Below, piece by piece: positions 19,788 through 30,912 of a stretch of 64,000 nt of DNA. The position numbers were made by a program, and so were the translations under genes. The notes under the pieces were generated by a model. The model worked only from the letters and a program-made list of their open reading frames with translations, had not been told where the DNA came from and made no database searches. Origin of the DNA: Methylococcaceae bacterium (GTDB taxonomy: Bacteria; Pseudomonadota; Gammaproteobacteria; Methylococcales; Methylomonadaceae); NCBI GenBank assembly GCA_013140705.1, contig JABFSH010000005.1:62001-126000 (forward strand), written 5' to 3'. How positions within the stretch are numbered: position 1 is the first letter of the stretch; every line of letters begins with the position of its first letter.

Positions 19788-19815
19788 GATAGGTCGCCTA
19801 TGCAGGCAACCTATC
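19788..19815. terminator. candidate bidirectional terminator hairpin between convergent genes
   Basis: GATAGGT and ACCTATC form a 7-base-pair stem extended by GCC/GGC across one mismatch, with a TATGCA loop. It lies between the convergent small membrane-protein gene and ilvC. No long T-run follows on either strand, so termination efficiency is uncertain. Confidence 0.5.
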
Positions 19816-19825
19816 GTTGATGGCT

Positions 19826-20929
<1,104 letters not shown>

Positions 20930-20936
20930 CTAAAAG

Positions 20937-21428
20937 TTATAGATGCAGCCCTTTTTCGCCTCGTGAAATACCGGTCGGGCCAGAGCGAACGACTTCAATG
21001 ATGGTGCCTGAGTCGACAGTGGCCAGGAAAGCATCCAGTTTTTCGGAAGTGCCTGTCATTTCTACAACATAGGACGTTGGCGTAACATCAATGATTCTAC
21101 CTCTAAAAATATCTGCCACGCGTCTGATTTCGTCGCGTGTTTCGGATGCGGTTCTGATTTTAACCATCATCAGTTCGCGTTCGATATGCTGCGATTCGGC
21201 CAAATCGATCAGCTTGATCACATCAATTAGCTTGTTCAACTGTTTGGTTATCTGTTCAATGATCTGTTCACTGCCGCGTGTGACCAGCGTCATTCGCGAC
21301 ATACTGGAATCTTCCGTAGGCGCCACAGTCAATGATTCGATATTATAGCCACGAGCAGAAAACAGGCCTGCTACCCGGGATAAGGCGCCGGATTCGTTTT
21401 CAATAAGAATGGAAATGATATGTCTCAT
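20937..21428 (-). CDS. ilvH: acetolactate synthase small (regulatory) subunit
   Basis: At 163 residues this matches IlvH-type regulatory subunits. The N-terminal ACT domain starts RHIISILIENESGALSRVAG and contains SARGYNIESLTVAPTEDSSM; a C-terminal domain follows. It binds the catalytic subunit and confers valine feedback inhibition. Its ATG overlaps the ilvI stop in an ATGA arrangement, so the two subunits are translationally coupled. Confidence 0.96.
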   Translation of the reverse strand: MRHIISILIENESGALSRVAGLFSARGYNIESLTVAPTEDSSMSRMTLVTRGSEQIIEQITKQLNKLIDVIKLIDLAESQHIERELMMVKIRTASETRDEIRRVADIFRGRIIDVTPTSYVVEMTGTSEKLDAFLATVDSGTIIEVVRSGPTGISRGEKGLHL

Positions 21429-23170
21429 CAGGCCAGTTCCCTGTCTGTCGATGTACCCAAAGCAACTCTTAACTTCATGTCATGATGACCCTTGCCGGCT
21501 TCTATCATCGGATAAACGTTTTCAGTGCGATCGGTAATGATGTCCAAAAAAACCGTGCGGTCTTTCATCGCAAAAGCCCTTTCCAAAGCCGGTTTGACTT
21601 CTTCGGGCTTGTCGATGCGAATCCCGACATGGCCATAGGCTTCTGCCAGTTTGACGAATTCCGGAATGGTGTCCATGTACGAGTGCGAATAGCGGCTTTC
21701 GTATGAAAATTCCTGCCATTGGCGGACCATGCCCATATAGCGGTTATTCAAATTGATAATTTTGATGGCTGTTTTATATTGCAGTGCCGTTGATAATTCC
21801 TGAATACACATCTGTACGCTGGCTTCCCCGGTGACACAAGCTACATCGGCATCCGGAAACGCCAGCTTGACGCCGATAGCGGCAGGCAAGCCAAAGCCCA
21901 TTGTTCCCAGGCCACCGGAATTGATCCAGCGGCGTGGTTTGTCAAAGTGATAATATTGGGCGGCCCACATCTGATGTTGTCCTACGTCGGATGTAACATA
22001 GGCATCGCCTTTGGTGACTTCATACAATTGTTCGATAACAAACTGCGGCTTGATCAAGCGGCTTCCGCGATCAAACTCCAGGCACTTAACCGATTGCCAA
22101 ACCTTGATTTGTTTCCACCAAGACTCCAGCGCCTTTTTGTCCGGTTTCTTTTTGTTTTCCTTGATCAGCTCAATCATTTGTTCTAAAACCGGTTTAACTT
22201 CACCAACGATTGGAATGTCGACTTTAACGGTTTTTGAAATTGATGCAGGATCGACATCAATATGGATGATTTTGGCATAAGGACAAAAAAGGTCGAGCTT
22301 GCCGGTGACGCGATCGTCGAAACGTGCCCCGATAGCAATAATCACATCACTCTCATGCATGGCCATATTGGCTTCATAAGTGCCGTGCATCCCCAGCATG
22401 CCGACAAATTGCTTGTCGGTGGCTGGGTAGGCACCCAGGCCCATCAGTGTGTTGGTAACAGGATATCCCAGCAAGCGACTGAATTCGGTCAATTCTTTAC
22501 TGGCTTCACCCAATACAACACCGCCACCCGAATAGATAATCGGTTTGCTGGCGGACAGTAATAATTCAACCGCCTTTTTTATTTGTCCCTTATGTCCGCT
22601 AACTGCGGGATTATAAGAGCGCATTTCAACTTTTTTAGGGTATTTGTAGGGTACCTTGATTTTGGGGTCCGTGATGTCTTTCGGTACATCCACGACCACA
22701 GGTCCAGGGCGGCCGGTGGTTGCAACGTAAAATGCTTTTTTTATGGTTTCAGCCAACTTATTGACATCACTGACTAAAAAATTATGCTTTACACAGGGAC
22801 GCGTGATACCGATCATATCAACTTCCTGGAAGGCATCACTACCAATTACGGGTGAAGGCACCTGTCCGGAAATTACAACCATCGGGATGGAATCCATGTA
22901 GGCTGTTGCAATACCGGTTACCGCATTCGTGGCGCCTGGGCCTGACGTCACCAGAACAACGCCTGGCTTTCCGGTTGCGCGGGCGTAACCGTCCGCAGCA
23001 TGAGTCGCTCCCTGCTCATGTCTGACCAGTATATGTTTGATATCTTCCTGTTGAAACAGTGCATCATACAAATGCAATACCGCTCCGCCAGGATAACCAA
23101 AAATATATTCCACGCCTTCGTCTTTAAGACTCTGCACCAGGATTTGTCCACCGCTTAGCTCCACGCTCAC
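21428..23170 (-). CDS. ilvI: acetolactate synthase large (catalytic) subunit
   Basis: The 580-residue enzyme is thiamine-diphosphate dependent and joins two pyruvates, or pyruvate and 2-oxobutyrate. The N-terminal [15 protein letters not shown] segment holds a cofactor-activating glutamate in the following [17 protein letters not shown]. The C-terminal ThDP motif is [19 protein letters not shown] through [12 protein letters not shown]. In that motif the usual GDGSFQM is GEASVQM, common in this subfamily. It is the first gene of the ilvIHC operon. The 290-base region before it shows no obvious leader-peptide attenuator. Confidence 0.95.
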   Translation of the reverse strand: MSVELSGGQILVQSLKDEGVEYIFGYPGGAVLHLYDALFQQEDIKHILVRHEQGATHAADGYARATGKPGVVLVTSGPGATNAVTGIATAYMDSIPMVVISGQVPSPVIGSDAFQEVDMIGITRPCVKHNFLVSDVNKLAETIKKAFYVATTGRPGPVVVDVPKDITDPKIKVPYKYPKKVEMRSYNPAVSGHKGQIKKAVELLLSASKPIIYSGGGVVLGEASKELTEFSRLLGYPVTNTLMGLGAYPATDKQFVGMLGMHGTYEANMAMHESDVIIAIGARFDDRVTGKLDLFCPYAKIIHIDVDPASISKTVKVDIPIVGEVKPVLEQMIELIKENKKKPDKKALESWWKQIKVWQSVKCLEFDRGSRLIKPQFVIEQLYEVTKGDAYVTSDVGQHQMWAAQYYHFDKPRRWINSGGLGTMGFGLPAAIGVKLAFPDADVACVTGEASVQMCIQELSTALQYKTAIKIINLNNRYMGMVRQWQEFSYESRYSHSYMDTIPEFVKLAEAYGHVGIRIDKPEEVKPALERAFAMKDRTVFLDIITDRTENVYPMIEAGKGHHDMKLRVALGTSTDRELA

Positions 23171-23464
23171 CTCAATAAATACGGTTGATATTCAAATTGC
23201 ATTGATTATAACTTTTTTAACCATTGGAGACGAAAATATTAACCCCCCATTTTTTCGTAAAATCACTCATTTTACTAGGATCCAAAAAAAATGAAATGGT
23301 TTTGAGTTGAGCGAAATTTTGATGTCTATTGAATGCTGTTACTGATCCACACGGCCCCAAATTTACTATTTTCATACCTATTAATAAACCTTGCCTGGAA
23401 TGTCTTGAATTAAATCGGTTAAAATACCCGGATAAACTTATTTAAACTATCAGCGAAAATCAAA

Positions 23465-25975
23465 ATGCCACATAGACGTTTCAAAGTAAGCCAGCCTAAG
23501 TCCACAATTACCACATTGCCGGATTTAGGAATGGATAAACAGCATCTTGAAGCAGATTTCAAGCGTTATTATGGACACCGACTAGGAAGAGATGAAAATT
23601 GCAGCTCGCTGCATTATGCCTATGAGGCATTATCTCTGGCGATCAGTGACAGACTCATCGAACGCTGGAAACGGACCTATCATGCTTATAAAGAGGAAGA
23701 CTGCAAAAAAGCCTATTACTTGTCGATGGAATTTTTAATGGGCCGCACGCTCAGTAATGCCATGCTCAATTTGGGTATTAATGATCCTGTCCGTAAAGCC
23801 ATGCATGATCTGGGGCTTAATCTTGAGGAATTGTTCGAAAGTGAACCTGATGCAGGACTAGGTAATGGCGGCCTGGGGCGTTTGGCCGCTTGCTTCATTG
23901 ATAGTTGTGCAACGTTGCAATTGCCGGTCATGGGTTATGGTTTGCGTTATGAATACGGCATGTTTTCACAAGTTGTGATTAATGGCGAACAGATAGAAAA
24001 GCCCGATCATTGGTTGCGTAATGGCAATGTCTGGGAAATCGAGCGCCTTGAATACAAACAACGGATAAAGTTTGGCGGACGCACCGAAACCCATACTGAT
24101 GAATACGGACATACTCGTGTGTGTTGGGTCGATACACATGATGTGTTGGCCGTTCCTTTTGATACACCGATTCCCGGTTTCAAAAACGGCACAGTGAATA
24201 CCTTGCGGTTGTGGAAAGCTACGGCAACAGAAGAATTCGATTTGCAGGAATTTAATGCCGGTGATTATGCAGAAGCAGTCGCAGCAAAAAATACCGCAGA
24301 AAACATCACCATGGTGCTATATCCGAACGACGCCAATGAAAATGGCAAGGCATTGCGCTTGCGTCAGCAATACTTATTGGCTTCTGCCAGCTTGCAGGAT
24401 GTCATTGAAACCTGGGTTGGGCGGCATGGAAACGATTTCACCGAATTTGCGGCAAAGAATTGCTTTCAATTGAATGACACGCATCCCAGTATTGCCGTAG
24501 CAGAACTCATGCGCTTATTGATTGATATTCATGGCTTGTCCTGGGACGAGGCGTGGGCTATTACTCGAAATACCATGGCTTATACCAATCATACTTTGCT
24601 ACCGGAAGCATTGGAGCGATGGTCGGTCAATTTGTTCAGACAGTTGTTGCCTAGAATTATGGAGATTATTTTCGAAATAAACGCACATTTTCTGGCTGAG
24701 GTATCGGCACACTACCCGGGCGATAAAGAGCGCATGGCGCGCATGTCGTTGATTGAAGAAGGTCATGAACAGCAGGTAAGAATGGCTTATCTGGCGATTG
24801 TCGGCAGTTATTCAGTTAACGGCGTTGCCGAATTACATTCAAAGCTACTGCAGCAAGGCCTGTTCCATGATTTTTACGAATTATGGCCGAAAAAATTTAA
24901 CAACAAAACCAATGGGGTAACGCCACGTCGCTGGCTGGCTTCGTGCAATCCTGAACTGGCCAAGCTGATTACTGAAGCCATTGGCGATGGCTGGTTGACA
25001 GATTTGTCTTTGTTACAGCGTTTGAAGCCATACGCCGATGACAAGAAGTTTCGCAAACGCTGGCACGAGATTCAGCAATCTGCAAAACAACGCTTAATCG
25101 ATTACAAGAAACAGGAGCATGATGTTGAACTGGATATCAATTCCTTGTTTGATGTTCAGGTTAAACGTGTTCATGAATATAAACGGCAATTGCTGAATGT
25201 ATTGCATGTTATTCATCTTTACGACCGTATCAAGCAGGGTGATACCGCTAACTGGACTAATCGATGTGTGCTGATCGGAGGTAAGGCAGCACCGGGCTAT
25301 TTTATGGCGAAAAAAATCATCAAATTGATCAATAATGTGGCTGGTGTCATCAACAATGATCCTGATGTTGGCAATAAGTTGAAGTTGATTTTCTTACCCA
25401 ATTACCGGGTATCGGCGATGGAAAAAATTTGTCCAGGCGCTGATTTATCAGAACAAATTTCCACTGCAGGTAAAGAGGCTTCAGGAACAGGCAACATGAA
25501 ATTCATGATGAATGGTGCCTTGACTATCGGTACGCTGGATGGTGCCAATATCGAAATCCGTGAGGAAGTGGGCGACGAGAATTTTTTCCTGTTTGGATTG
25601 ACCGAGGATCAGGTTGAAGCTATGAAAGGCCATTATGACCCGGTTGCCATTATCAATAGTGATGAAGAGCTGAAAAGAGTCATCAATTTACTGGAATGGG
25701 GGCATTTTAATCAATTTGAACCGGAAATTTTTGATGCCATTTTGGCTTCAATAAAAAGCCCAAACGATCCGTGGATGACGATTGCCGATTTCCGCAGCTT
25801 TGTTGATGCCCAAAAACAAGTTGAAGCGGCCTATCAGGACACGGAACGCTGGACGCGCATGAGCATAATCAACTGTGCGAGCAGCGGGAAGTTTTCAACG
25901 GATAGAACCATCACCGATTACAACAATGAGATTTGGAAACTGACACCTGTTGTTATCGATAACAACTATCTGTAA
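23465..25975 (+). CDS. glgP: glycogen/starch phosphorylase
   Basis: The 836-residue protein releases glucose 1-phosphate from glycogen. The pyridoxal-phosphate lysine lies in the QISTAGKEASGTGNMKFMMN segment near residue 670. YYLSMEFLMGRTL, EPDAGLGNGGLGRLAACF and FQLNDTHPSIAVAELMR are also typical. Length and motifs are complete. It overlaps trmL by one base and is probably cotranscribed with it, an unrelated pairing. About 290 bases divide it from the divergent ilvI. Confidence 0.96.
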   Translation: MPHRRFKVSQPKSTITTLPDLGMDKQHLEADFKRYYGHRLGRDENCSSLHYAYEALSLAISDRLIERWKRTYHAYKEEDCKKAYYLSMEFLMGRTLSNAMLNLGINDPVRKAMHDLGLNLEELFESEPDAGLGNGGLGRLAACFIDSCATLQLPVMGYGLRYEYGMFSQVVINGEQIEKPDHWLRNGNVWEIERLEYKQRIKFGGRTETHTDEYGHTRVCWVDTHDVLAVPFDTPIPGFKNGTVNTLRLWKATATEEFDLQEFNAGDYAEAVAAKNTAENITMVLYPNDANENGKALRLRQQYLLASASLQDVIETWVGRHGNDFTEFAAKNCFQLNDTHPSIAVAELMRLLIDIHGLSWDEAWAITRNTMAYTNHTLLPEALERWSVNLFRQLLPRIMEIIFEINAHFLAEVSAHYPGDKERMARMSLIEEGHEQQVRMAYLAIVGSYSVNGVAELHSKLLQQGLFHDFYELWPKKFNNKTNGVTPRRWLASCNPELAKLITEAIGDGWLTDLSLLQRLKPYADDKKFRKRWHEIQQSAKQRLIDYKKQEHDVELDINSLFDVQVKRVHEYKRQLLNVLHVIHLYDRIKQGDTANWTNRCVLIGGKAAPGYFMAKKIIKLINNVAGVINNDPDVGNKLKLIFLPNYRVSAMEKICPGADLSEQISTAGKEASGTGNMKFMMNGALTIGTLDGANIEIREEVGDENFFLFGLTEDQVEAMKGHYDPVAIINSDEELKRVINLLEWGHFNQFEPEIFDAILASIKSPNDPWMTIADFRSFVDAQKQVEAAYQDTERWTRMSIINCASSGKFSTDRTITDYNNEIWKLTPVVIDNNYL

Positions 25976-26445
25976 TGTTTCACATTGTTTTGTACGAGCC
26001 TGAAATTCCGGCGAATACAGGCAATATTATCCGATTATGTGCCAATACGGGGGCGCAGTTGCATTTAATCAAACCACTCGGTTTTGAATTGGATGATAAA
26101 AAACTGCGCCGAGCCGGCCTGGATTATCACGAGTGGGTTTCGGTCAAAGTCCATGAATCTCTGGATCAATTTGTTGATAGCATAAAGCCTGTGCGTCTGT
26201 TTGCGCTGTCAACAAAAGGCCGTCAAGTATTCAGTCAGATTGATTTCAAACCTCAGGATGCGTTTTTGTTCGGGCCAGAAACTCGCGGCTTGCCGATTCC
26301 TATCCTATTGGGCTTGGGGCAGGCTCAGTGTCTTTATCTTCCTATGCGCGCTGAAGTACGCAGCCTGAACTTATCAAATACAGTTTCGATAGTTTTATAT
26401 GAGGCTTGGCGGCAACAGTCTTTTGCTGGTGCTTTGATAAAGTAG
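25975..26445 (+). CDS. trmL: tRNA (cytidine(34)-2'-O)-methyltransferase TrmL
   Basis: The 156-residue SPOUT methyltransferase modifies the wobble base of tRNA-Leu isoacceptors. It starts FHIVLYEPEIPANTGNIIRL and ends with the knot segments FLFGPETRGLP and LPMRAEVRSLNLSNTVSIVL, all diagnostic. The ATG overlaps the last base of glgP. Its predicted substrate, tRNA-Leu(UAA), is encoded about 4 kb away, though nothing shows a regulatory link. Confidence 0.95.
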   Translation: MFHIVLYEPEIPANTGNIIRLCANTGAQLHLIKPLGFELDDKKLRRAGLDYHEWVSVKVHESLDQFVDSIKPVRLFALSTKGRQVFSQIDFKPQDAFLFGPETRGLPIPILLGLGQAQCLYLPMRAEVRSLNLSNTVSIVLYEAWRQQSFAGALIK

Positions 26446-26472
26446 CCTGAACTCAAGAGGTAAGATCGTTCT

Positions 26473-28752
26473 CTAATTGAAATTTGTCTGTGTCGTCACG
26501 GCCGTCGTGTCACTAAACCCGAAAGGTTGAGGGATCATATCGGGTGGGCGAGGTGGGAAAGGCGTGTTGGGCAGTTCGTATGAAAAATCGATAACCCTGA
26601 TTTTAAAAGGGCTGTTGGCCTCTACGGTTAGTGCTACATTTAGGGGTTTTTCAGAGAAGCCAACGCCCTTCATTTTCCAGGCAGGGTCGGGATTTTCTGA
26701 AAAGATCCGATTTTCTATCTTTGAGCCCAGTACACGAACACCTTCTACAGAAAGCTGGAGTTCAGGTGCATGCCGCAGCGATGTAATCTGAATAGAGATT
26801 TCTCTGTTACCGGATTGGATATGGTCAGAAAGCACGGTGATTGTCGGCGCTGGCAACGGTAATGCCGGAGCTGTTCCGACCCAATAGGCTTGCGACTGTT
26901 CGCCAAAAATTTCCGGAACATGTCGCTTTGCGCTAGTTGACGGAAAAAATGTCCGGGTCCATTCATCGAGCGATGTGTCTCTCGATAGCCAAAACGCATG
27001 GTTCGTGACCGCGTTCTGCGCATAAAACAGATGGTTGGGGCGTGGGTGTTCTGCATCGAAACCGGCGTTGAATTCTGCGGTCAATAACGAGCATATTCCG
27101 GTCAGCACTAAAGCAGGTGGCACTAGCCGAGTGCGCATCAATAAATCCAACAACGGCGTTAGCAAGCCGAGAAATAAGGTCAGAAAAATCATCACCAAGC
27201 CTATCTGGTTAGCTGTCAACCCTACAAACAATGCTTTGATGAAAGGCGTGAGCATAAGGATGCCTGGACTAACTCCCGCAATCATGATGACCAGCTTGAC
27301 TGGCCTTGTGTCGGCCCAAAATAACAAGGCTGTTGCCAGCAAGGCTGGCGCTAAAGGCCATAAAAACAAAAAACTTGCCCCGGGCAATGCAATGCTGGAT
27401 GCAATCAACAACAGGAGCCATACCGACATAGCGCCACAAGTGAATTCCAGCGGGCTAATCCAAGCGATGATTCTTGCCTGAACTACTCCAAAAGCAGTGA
27501 TCACCAGTGTCACAAATGCCAGTAAATACCAGTAGCTGTTATAGGTGTCACCCTGTAATAGAGTCTCATATTGCGGATTTAATGACAGTATAAACAGCCA
27601 CAGAAGCTGGCACATTAAAGCCAACAAAACAACGAGGAGTATAAACACCAAAGCCCCCGCCATCATTTTTTTTGCGCGTAATTGGCCTCGTCTGATACCC
27701 AAGGTCAACACAGCAGAAAAAAGCGCAGTCAGACCAATACACAGTGGACGAACCCAACTGACCGGATAGCTCACCAGGCCCAAAACCGGAAAATCAAAAT
27801 AGATGCAGTCGGATGTTTGTAAATCATCCAAATCAGCATGGCCGAAATACTGCACCAGATTAAGCATGGTTTCACCCAAGTGTTGAAGGCTAGCCTCCTG
27901 CATGAGTTCAGGCCTGTCCAGTTGCGTGTGATAGCTGATATAGCCTTCAATTGCCGCATAATTCATGCCGGCTATGCCTGTACGCTTAAAGACGCTCATG
28001 TCGGTATCGTTAGGCAGTCGTTTGTAGACCTCGTACATCAACGAATTTCCCAGCGGGTGGGGTGTATTTGCAAGTCCTTTGATGAGGTTACCGTTTTTCG
28101 GACTGGTTTCAAACATCACTACTGGGCCGCTGTTGCCTCGATATTCAAAATTCAACGCTAGACCAAGCCCTTTCGCCCAAGGATGTTCCGCGACAAAGGC
28201 CTCTGCGCCCAACAGGCCAGCTTCTTCGCCATCGGAGAACAGACAAATGAGATCATTTTGCAACCGAGGCAGATTTTTTAATGCGCGCAACGTTTCCAGG
28301 ATGGCGGCCACTGAGGCGCCATCATCAGCAGCGCCGGGGCCTGTGTGCGTTGAATCATAATGCGCAGCCAGCAGCAATGCCTTGCCTGAATGGCTTCCGG
28401 GAATCCGAACCAGAATATTATTCACATAACCTACGGTCCGTTGTTTGCCTTGATTATTTATCGCGAAAGCGGATTGTATTTGTGGTTCCAGTCCAAGTGC
28501 TTTGAGTTCGGTGACTAAATAATTGCGGACTTTATCATTTTCAGTTGTACCGGTCGGATGAGCTTTTTGGGCGATTGATCGCAGATAACGCATCGCTCGA
28601 GCGGATGAAAACTCAGATACCAAGCTTGAAGCGGGTCTGGGGAATGGTGGCGAGGCATGTTTAAGTCCGACCCAACAAAGTGCCAAAATGACAATCATGA
28701 TTGCCCAGCTGACAGCAGTCGGCTGTAGGCTATAACGGAGTGGACTTTGCAT
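26473..28752 (-). CDS. membrane-anchored M28-family zinc peptidase
   Basis: The 759-residue protein has an N-terminal membrane anchor (about residues 15-33). An M28 aminopeptidase domain follows, with visible zinc ligands: the His in LLLAAHYDSTHTGPGAADDG, the bridging Asp of the same motif, the catalytic Glu pair in FSDGEEAGLLGAEAF, and later FEYRG and YISYHTQLD. The second half carries about eight membrane helices and a C-terminal beta-rich soluble domain. This layout resembles the ER-metallopeptidase (Fxna-like) members of M28 that occur sporadically in bacteria. It converges with trmL. The substrate is unknown. Confidence 0.85.
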   Translation of the reverse strand: MQSPLRYSLQPTAVSWAIMIVILALCWVGLKHASPPFPRPASSLVSEFSSARAMRYLRSIAQKAHPTGTTENDKVRNYLVTELKALGLEPQIQSAFAINNQGKQRTVGYVNNILVRIPGSHSGKALLLAAHYDSTHTGPGAADDGASVAAILETLRALKNLPRLQNDLICLFSDGEEAGLLGAEAFVAEHPWAKGLGLALNFEYRGNSGPVVMFETSPKNGNLIKGLANTPHPLGNSLMYEVYKRLPNDTDMSVFKRTGIAGMNYAAIEGYISYHTQLDRPELMQEASLQHLGETMLNLVQYFGHADLDDLQTSDCIYFDFPVLGLVSYPVSWVRPLCIGLTALFSAVLTLGIRRGQLRAKKMMAGALVFILLVVLLALMCQLLWLFILSLNPQYETLLQGDTYNSYWYLLAFVTLVITAFGVVQARIIAWISPLEFTCGAMSVWLLLLIASSIALPGASFLFLWPLAPALLATALLFWADTRPVKLVIMIAGVSPGILMLTPFIKALFVGLTANQIGLVMIFLTLFLGLLTPLLDLLMRTRLVPPALVLTGICSLLTAEFNAGFDAEHPRPNHLFYAQNAVTNHAFWLSRDTSLDEWTRTFFPSTSAKRHVPEIFGEQSQAYWVGTAPALPLPAPTITVLSDHIQSGNREISIQITSLRHAPELQLSVEGVRVLGSKIENRIFSENPDPAWKMKGVGFSEKPLNVALTVEANSPFKIRVIDFSYELPNTPFPPRPPDMIPQPFGFSDTTAVTTQTNFN

Positions 28753-28846
28753 TATTCGGCGTTGTCAGTTTGTACATAAACTCGATATTCCAACCTAACG
28801 ATCATGAAGATACAGCATCGCCCCGGTAAATGGAAGATACTATGTG

Positions 28847-29004
28847 GGAGGCGGCGGAACGAGGTCGATCAAATTTTTAGAAATTTTATCCTGAAACCTA
28901 ACGTGACCCGTCAGACTGATTCGTACCCCGGCATAAATCGCAAGAGATCGCACAGTAATAAGACCAGGCCTGAAGGTGAGTTCAGCCTGACATCTGCCGC
29001 CTCC
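28847..29004 (+). ncRNA. possible relic of the IS110 bridge-RNA region
   Basis: The stretch before the transposase start is noncoding and is closed by an inverted pair, GGAGGCGGC at 28847-28855 and GCCGCCTCC at 28996-29004. IS110-group elements encode a structured bridge RNA of about this size upstream of the transposase. The match is positional and structural only; loop sequences were not checked against a relative. Confidence 0.35.
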
Positions 29005-29037
29005 TGCTGATTAACTTTACACCCTGGGAAGGTCCTG

Positions 29038-29925
29038 ATGGAATCAACTTTAACCGCTGTCTATCGTTGTGTTGCGGCACTCGATGTTCACCAGCCAAGT
29101 TGACGGTATGTGTCTTGTATGAAAACGGCGCTGGCGACGTCGTTAACGAAGTGCGCGAGTTTGGCGGATTTAAACGGGATCGGCGCGAAATGGCGCCCTG
29201 GGTGGCGTCTTTTCATCCGGAACAAGTCGTTATGGAGAGCACGGGCAAAGATTGGAAGAGCCTCTTTGCGGCATTGGAGTGAGATGGCTTGAATTTGGCC
29301 GTGGTCAATGCTCGACACTTGCGCCCTGTAGTCTCTTACCAGCCAAGTCTTTACATTCTTTGACAAGATATTGTCTAATTTCTATTTAAAAACATAGAGA
29401 TAAGTCATTTGTATTTTGGTTCCGGTTTATCCGGCTTAGGTATGTCAAACAAGTGCCCGGACGCAAGACCGAATTTGCCGATGCCCAATGGCTTCGTGCC
29501 GCCTCAGCACTTTCGAGACTATCGCCTGATTGCTCGGTAACTGCAGAAATTGACGGGCGCCTGTCCCGGCCAAAACGAGTCGGCCGGCAAGCGTAAATCA
29601 ACAAGGACGCGTAAAGGCAATCCTTATGTGCGACGTATCTTGTGCGAAGCGGCCAATGTCGCCAGTCGAACCCGCTGCGGGGAGCAGGACAAGTTCAAGA
29701 GTTTGATGATACGACGCGGGCGCAAGCGCGCCATTTTTGCCATCGTCCACCAATTACTAAAAATGGAGTTTTTGTTGATCCAACGCGGCGATTATTACCG
29801 GGATACCGTAATAGACTACGACGCATTCACTGCCCAGCGCAATGCCCCACGCCGGATTAAAAAGCTCATTCAATACGTCTATCACAGCCTAACGAGTCGG
29901 GTGAACCTAATTATTAGGCCTGTTT
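29038..29925 (+). pseudogene. IS110-family transposase, frameshifted and internally deleted
   Basis: The frame opens at the ATG at 29038 and reads to AALDVHQ. It then shifts by one base into AKLTVCVLYENGAGDVV and VVMESTGKDW, typical of the N-terminal RuvC-like DEDD domain. A TGA at about 29280 replaces an expected Trp codon before DGLNLAVVNARHLRPV. After a block of unrelated sequence, a VKQVPGRKTDFADAQWL segment returns, followed by the C-terminal transposase_20 part GKRKSTRTRKGNPYVRRIL and its tail. At least three separate lesions mean no functional enzyme. Confidence 0.8.
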
Positions 29926-30139
29926 AGGCCAAGCCCTCGCCCGACTCCTGCACAAGGTAGTTTTCACAGTAAGCGAGTTAATTAAGACTATTATTGCAGG
30001 GTTGGTCGATTAGAAAGAAACATGCAATTAGCAGAACTGACGCTGGAGAGCCTTAAATGCTTCGGTGATAAACTATAGGAAAAATGACGGGCTTCAACAA
30101 AAAAAACCAATAGTCCTAGTTTATGTTTTTTTGTTCCTA

Positions 30140-30145
30140 TATAAT
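30140..30145 (+). promoter_or_regulatory. -10 box of the tRNA-Leu promoter
   Basis: A perfect TATAAT lies 23 bases upstream of the mature tRNA 5' end and is followed by the GC-rich ACGCGCC, as usual in stable-RNA promoters. The -35 region is weak. Confidence 0.55.
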
Positions 30146-30168
30146 ACGCGCCTTATTGAGTTGCCGAA

Positions 30169-30255
30169 GCCTCGGTGGCGAAATTGGTAGACGCAAGGGA
30201 CTTAAAATCCCTCGGTGGTAACACCGTGCCGGTTCGACTCCGGCCCGAGGCACCA
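30169..30255 (+). tRNA. tRNA-Leu (anticodon UAA)
   Basis: The acceptor stem GCCTCGG pairs with CCGAGGC. The anticodon arm GGGACTTAAAATCCC gives anticodon TAA, a variable arm CGGTGGTAACACCG of class II length follows, and the T arm contains GGTTCGACTCC. The terminal CCA is encoded. All stems are intact, so the gene should be functional. It reads UUA codons. Confidence 0.97.
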
Positions 30256-30263
30256 AAAATATC

Positions 30264-30297
30264 AAGGACTTAGGTTTTTAGCCAAGTCCTTTTTTTA
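30264..30297 (+). terminator. terminator of tRNA-Leu
   Basis: AAGGACTT and AAGTCCTT form an 8-base-pair stem directly followed by a run of six or seven T residues, nine bases after the CCA end. Confidence 0.8.
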
Positions 30298-30389
30298 TGC
30301 CTGAAATAGAATGTCCCAATTTTGTCCCATTTCTAAAAAAAGCCCATACCGAAGTACAGGCTATTTCATAATAGTAAAAAAAAATTTTT

Positions 30390-30626
30390 CTAGGAGCCTG
30401 TCGAAAGATAGGGCGCAAAAACCTGAACTTCAGAACCTGGATCAAACGACTGGCTCGCCGAAGCATCTGCTTCTCAAAGTTGGAGCCTATCTGGACCCAT
30501 GCCAAGGAACAAGTCGAACGCATCGTCGATTTGCTGGAGGTTTGGATCTTGGAATGCGGCAATCGCGATTTGAATAATGCCGCCGATGGCTTGCTATTTG
30601 GCCTGATTTTGCAAAACCGAGCCTAA
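30390..30626 (+). pseudogene. possible IS1-family transposase C-terminal fragment fused to unknown tail
   Basis: An open frame without a start reads RKNLNFRTWIKRLARRSICF followed by SKLE, resembling the C-terminal basic motif of IS1-type transposases (LRTRIKRL.RKTICFSKS). It then runs on for about 47 residues, ending GLLFGLILQNRA, that do not resemble an IS1 end. It looks like a truncated insertion-sequence tail joined to other sequence. The match is short and the call is tentative. Confidence 0.4.
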
Positions 30627-30660
30627 GGGTCGTAACTGTAAAATCTTTGAGTAAAAAAAC

Positions 30661-30912
30661 ATGCAAATTGCCGTCAATCTTCCGAATGACTTTGTCGCGT
30701 TTCAATCTGCTGCCGACATCGATAAAGACATGCGCTTGAGCTATTCGCGGTGGTTGCTCGAAAACAGCCGAGTGACACTGGCCAAAGCGGCGGAGTTGGC
30801 CGGGTTGGATAATTACGATTTCATGGCTGCCTGTAAACAAAATCAGGTTGCTGTCATCGATATCTGTGAGGAAGAAATGCTGGAAGAATTGGCGGGCATG
30901 AGAACGCTTTGA
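30661..30912 (+). CDS. UPF0175-family antitoxin
   Basis: The 83-residue protein starts with MQIAVNLPNDFVAFQS and continues MRLSYSRWLLENSRVTLAKA and AAELAGLDNYDFMAACK, which matches the UPF0175 family. These small helix-turn-helix-like proteins are usually the first gene of a pair with a PIN-domain protein of the DUF3368 group and are regarded as antitoxins. The stop overlaps the start of the partner in a TTGA arrangement. Here the partner is broken, so the antitoxin is an orphan. Confidence 0.85.
   Translation: MQIAVNLPNDFVAFQSAADIDKDMRLSYSRWLLENSRVTLAKAAELAGLDNYDFMAACKQNQVAVIDICEEEMLEELAGMRTL

Larger units (their letters stand above)
28840..29925 (+). mobile_element. decayed IS110-family insertion sequence
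   Basis: Upstream noncoding region plus a broken IS110-type transposase frame. The transposase parts are recognisable, but with at least one frameshift, a stop and internal deletions, so the element should be immobile. I cannot define exact ends, because IS110 elements lack inverted repeats and target duplications. Confidence 0.7.

Noticed and set aside
23171-23464. Leader-peptide attenuator for ilvIHC
   Set aside because: No short frame rich in Leu, Val or Ile codons followed by a terminator was found on the minus strand.
28804-29010. 68-codon frame upstream of the IS110 transposase
   Set aside because: Basic, low-complexity translation without a start signal; it overlaps the likely bridge-RNA region.
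29550-29927. Second transposase gene
   Set aside because: It is the C-terminal part of the same IS110 transposase, separated by deletions, not an independent gene.
30304-30330. TCCCAATTTTGTCCC near the tRNA-Leu as an attachment site
   Set aside because: No duplicated tRNA 3' end and no integrase were found, so integration at this tRNA is not supported.
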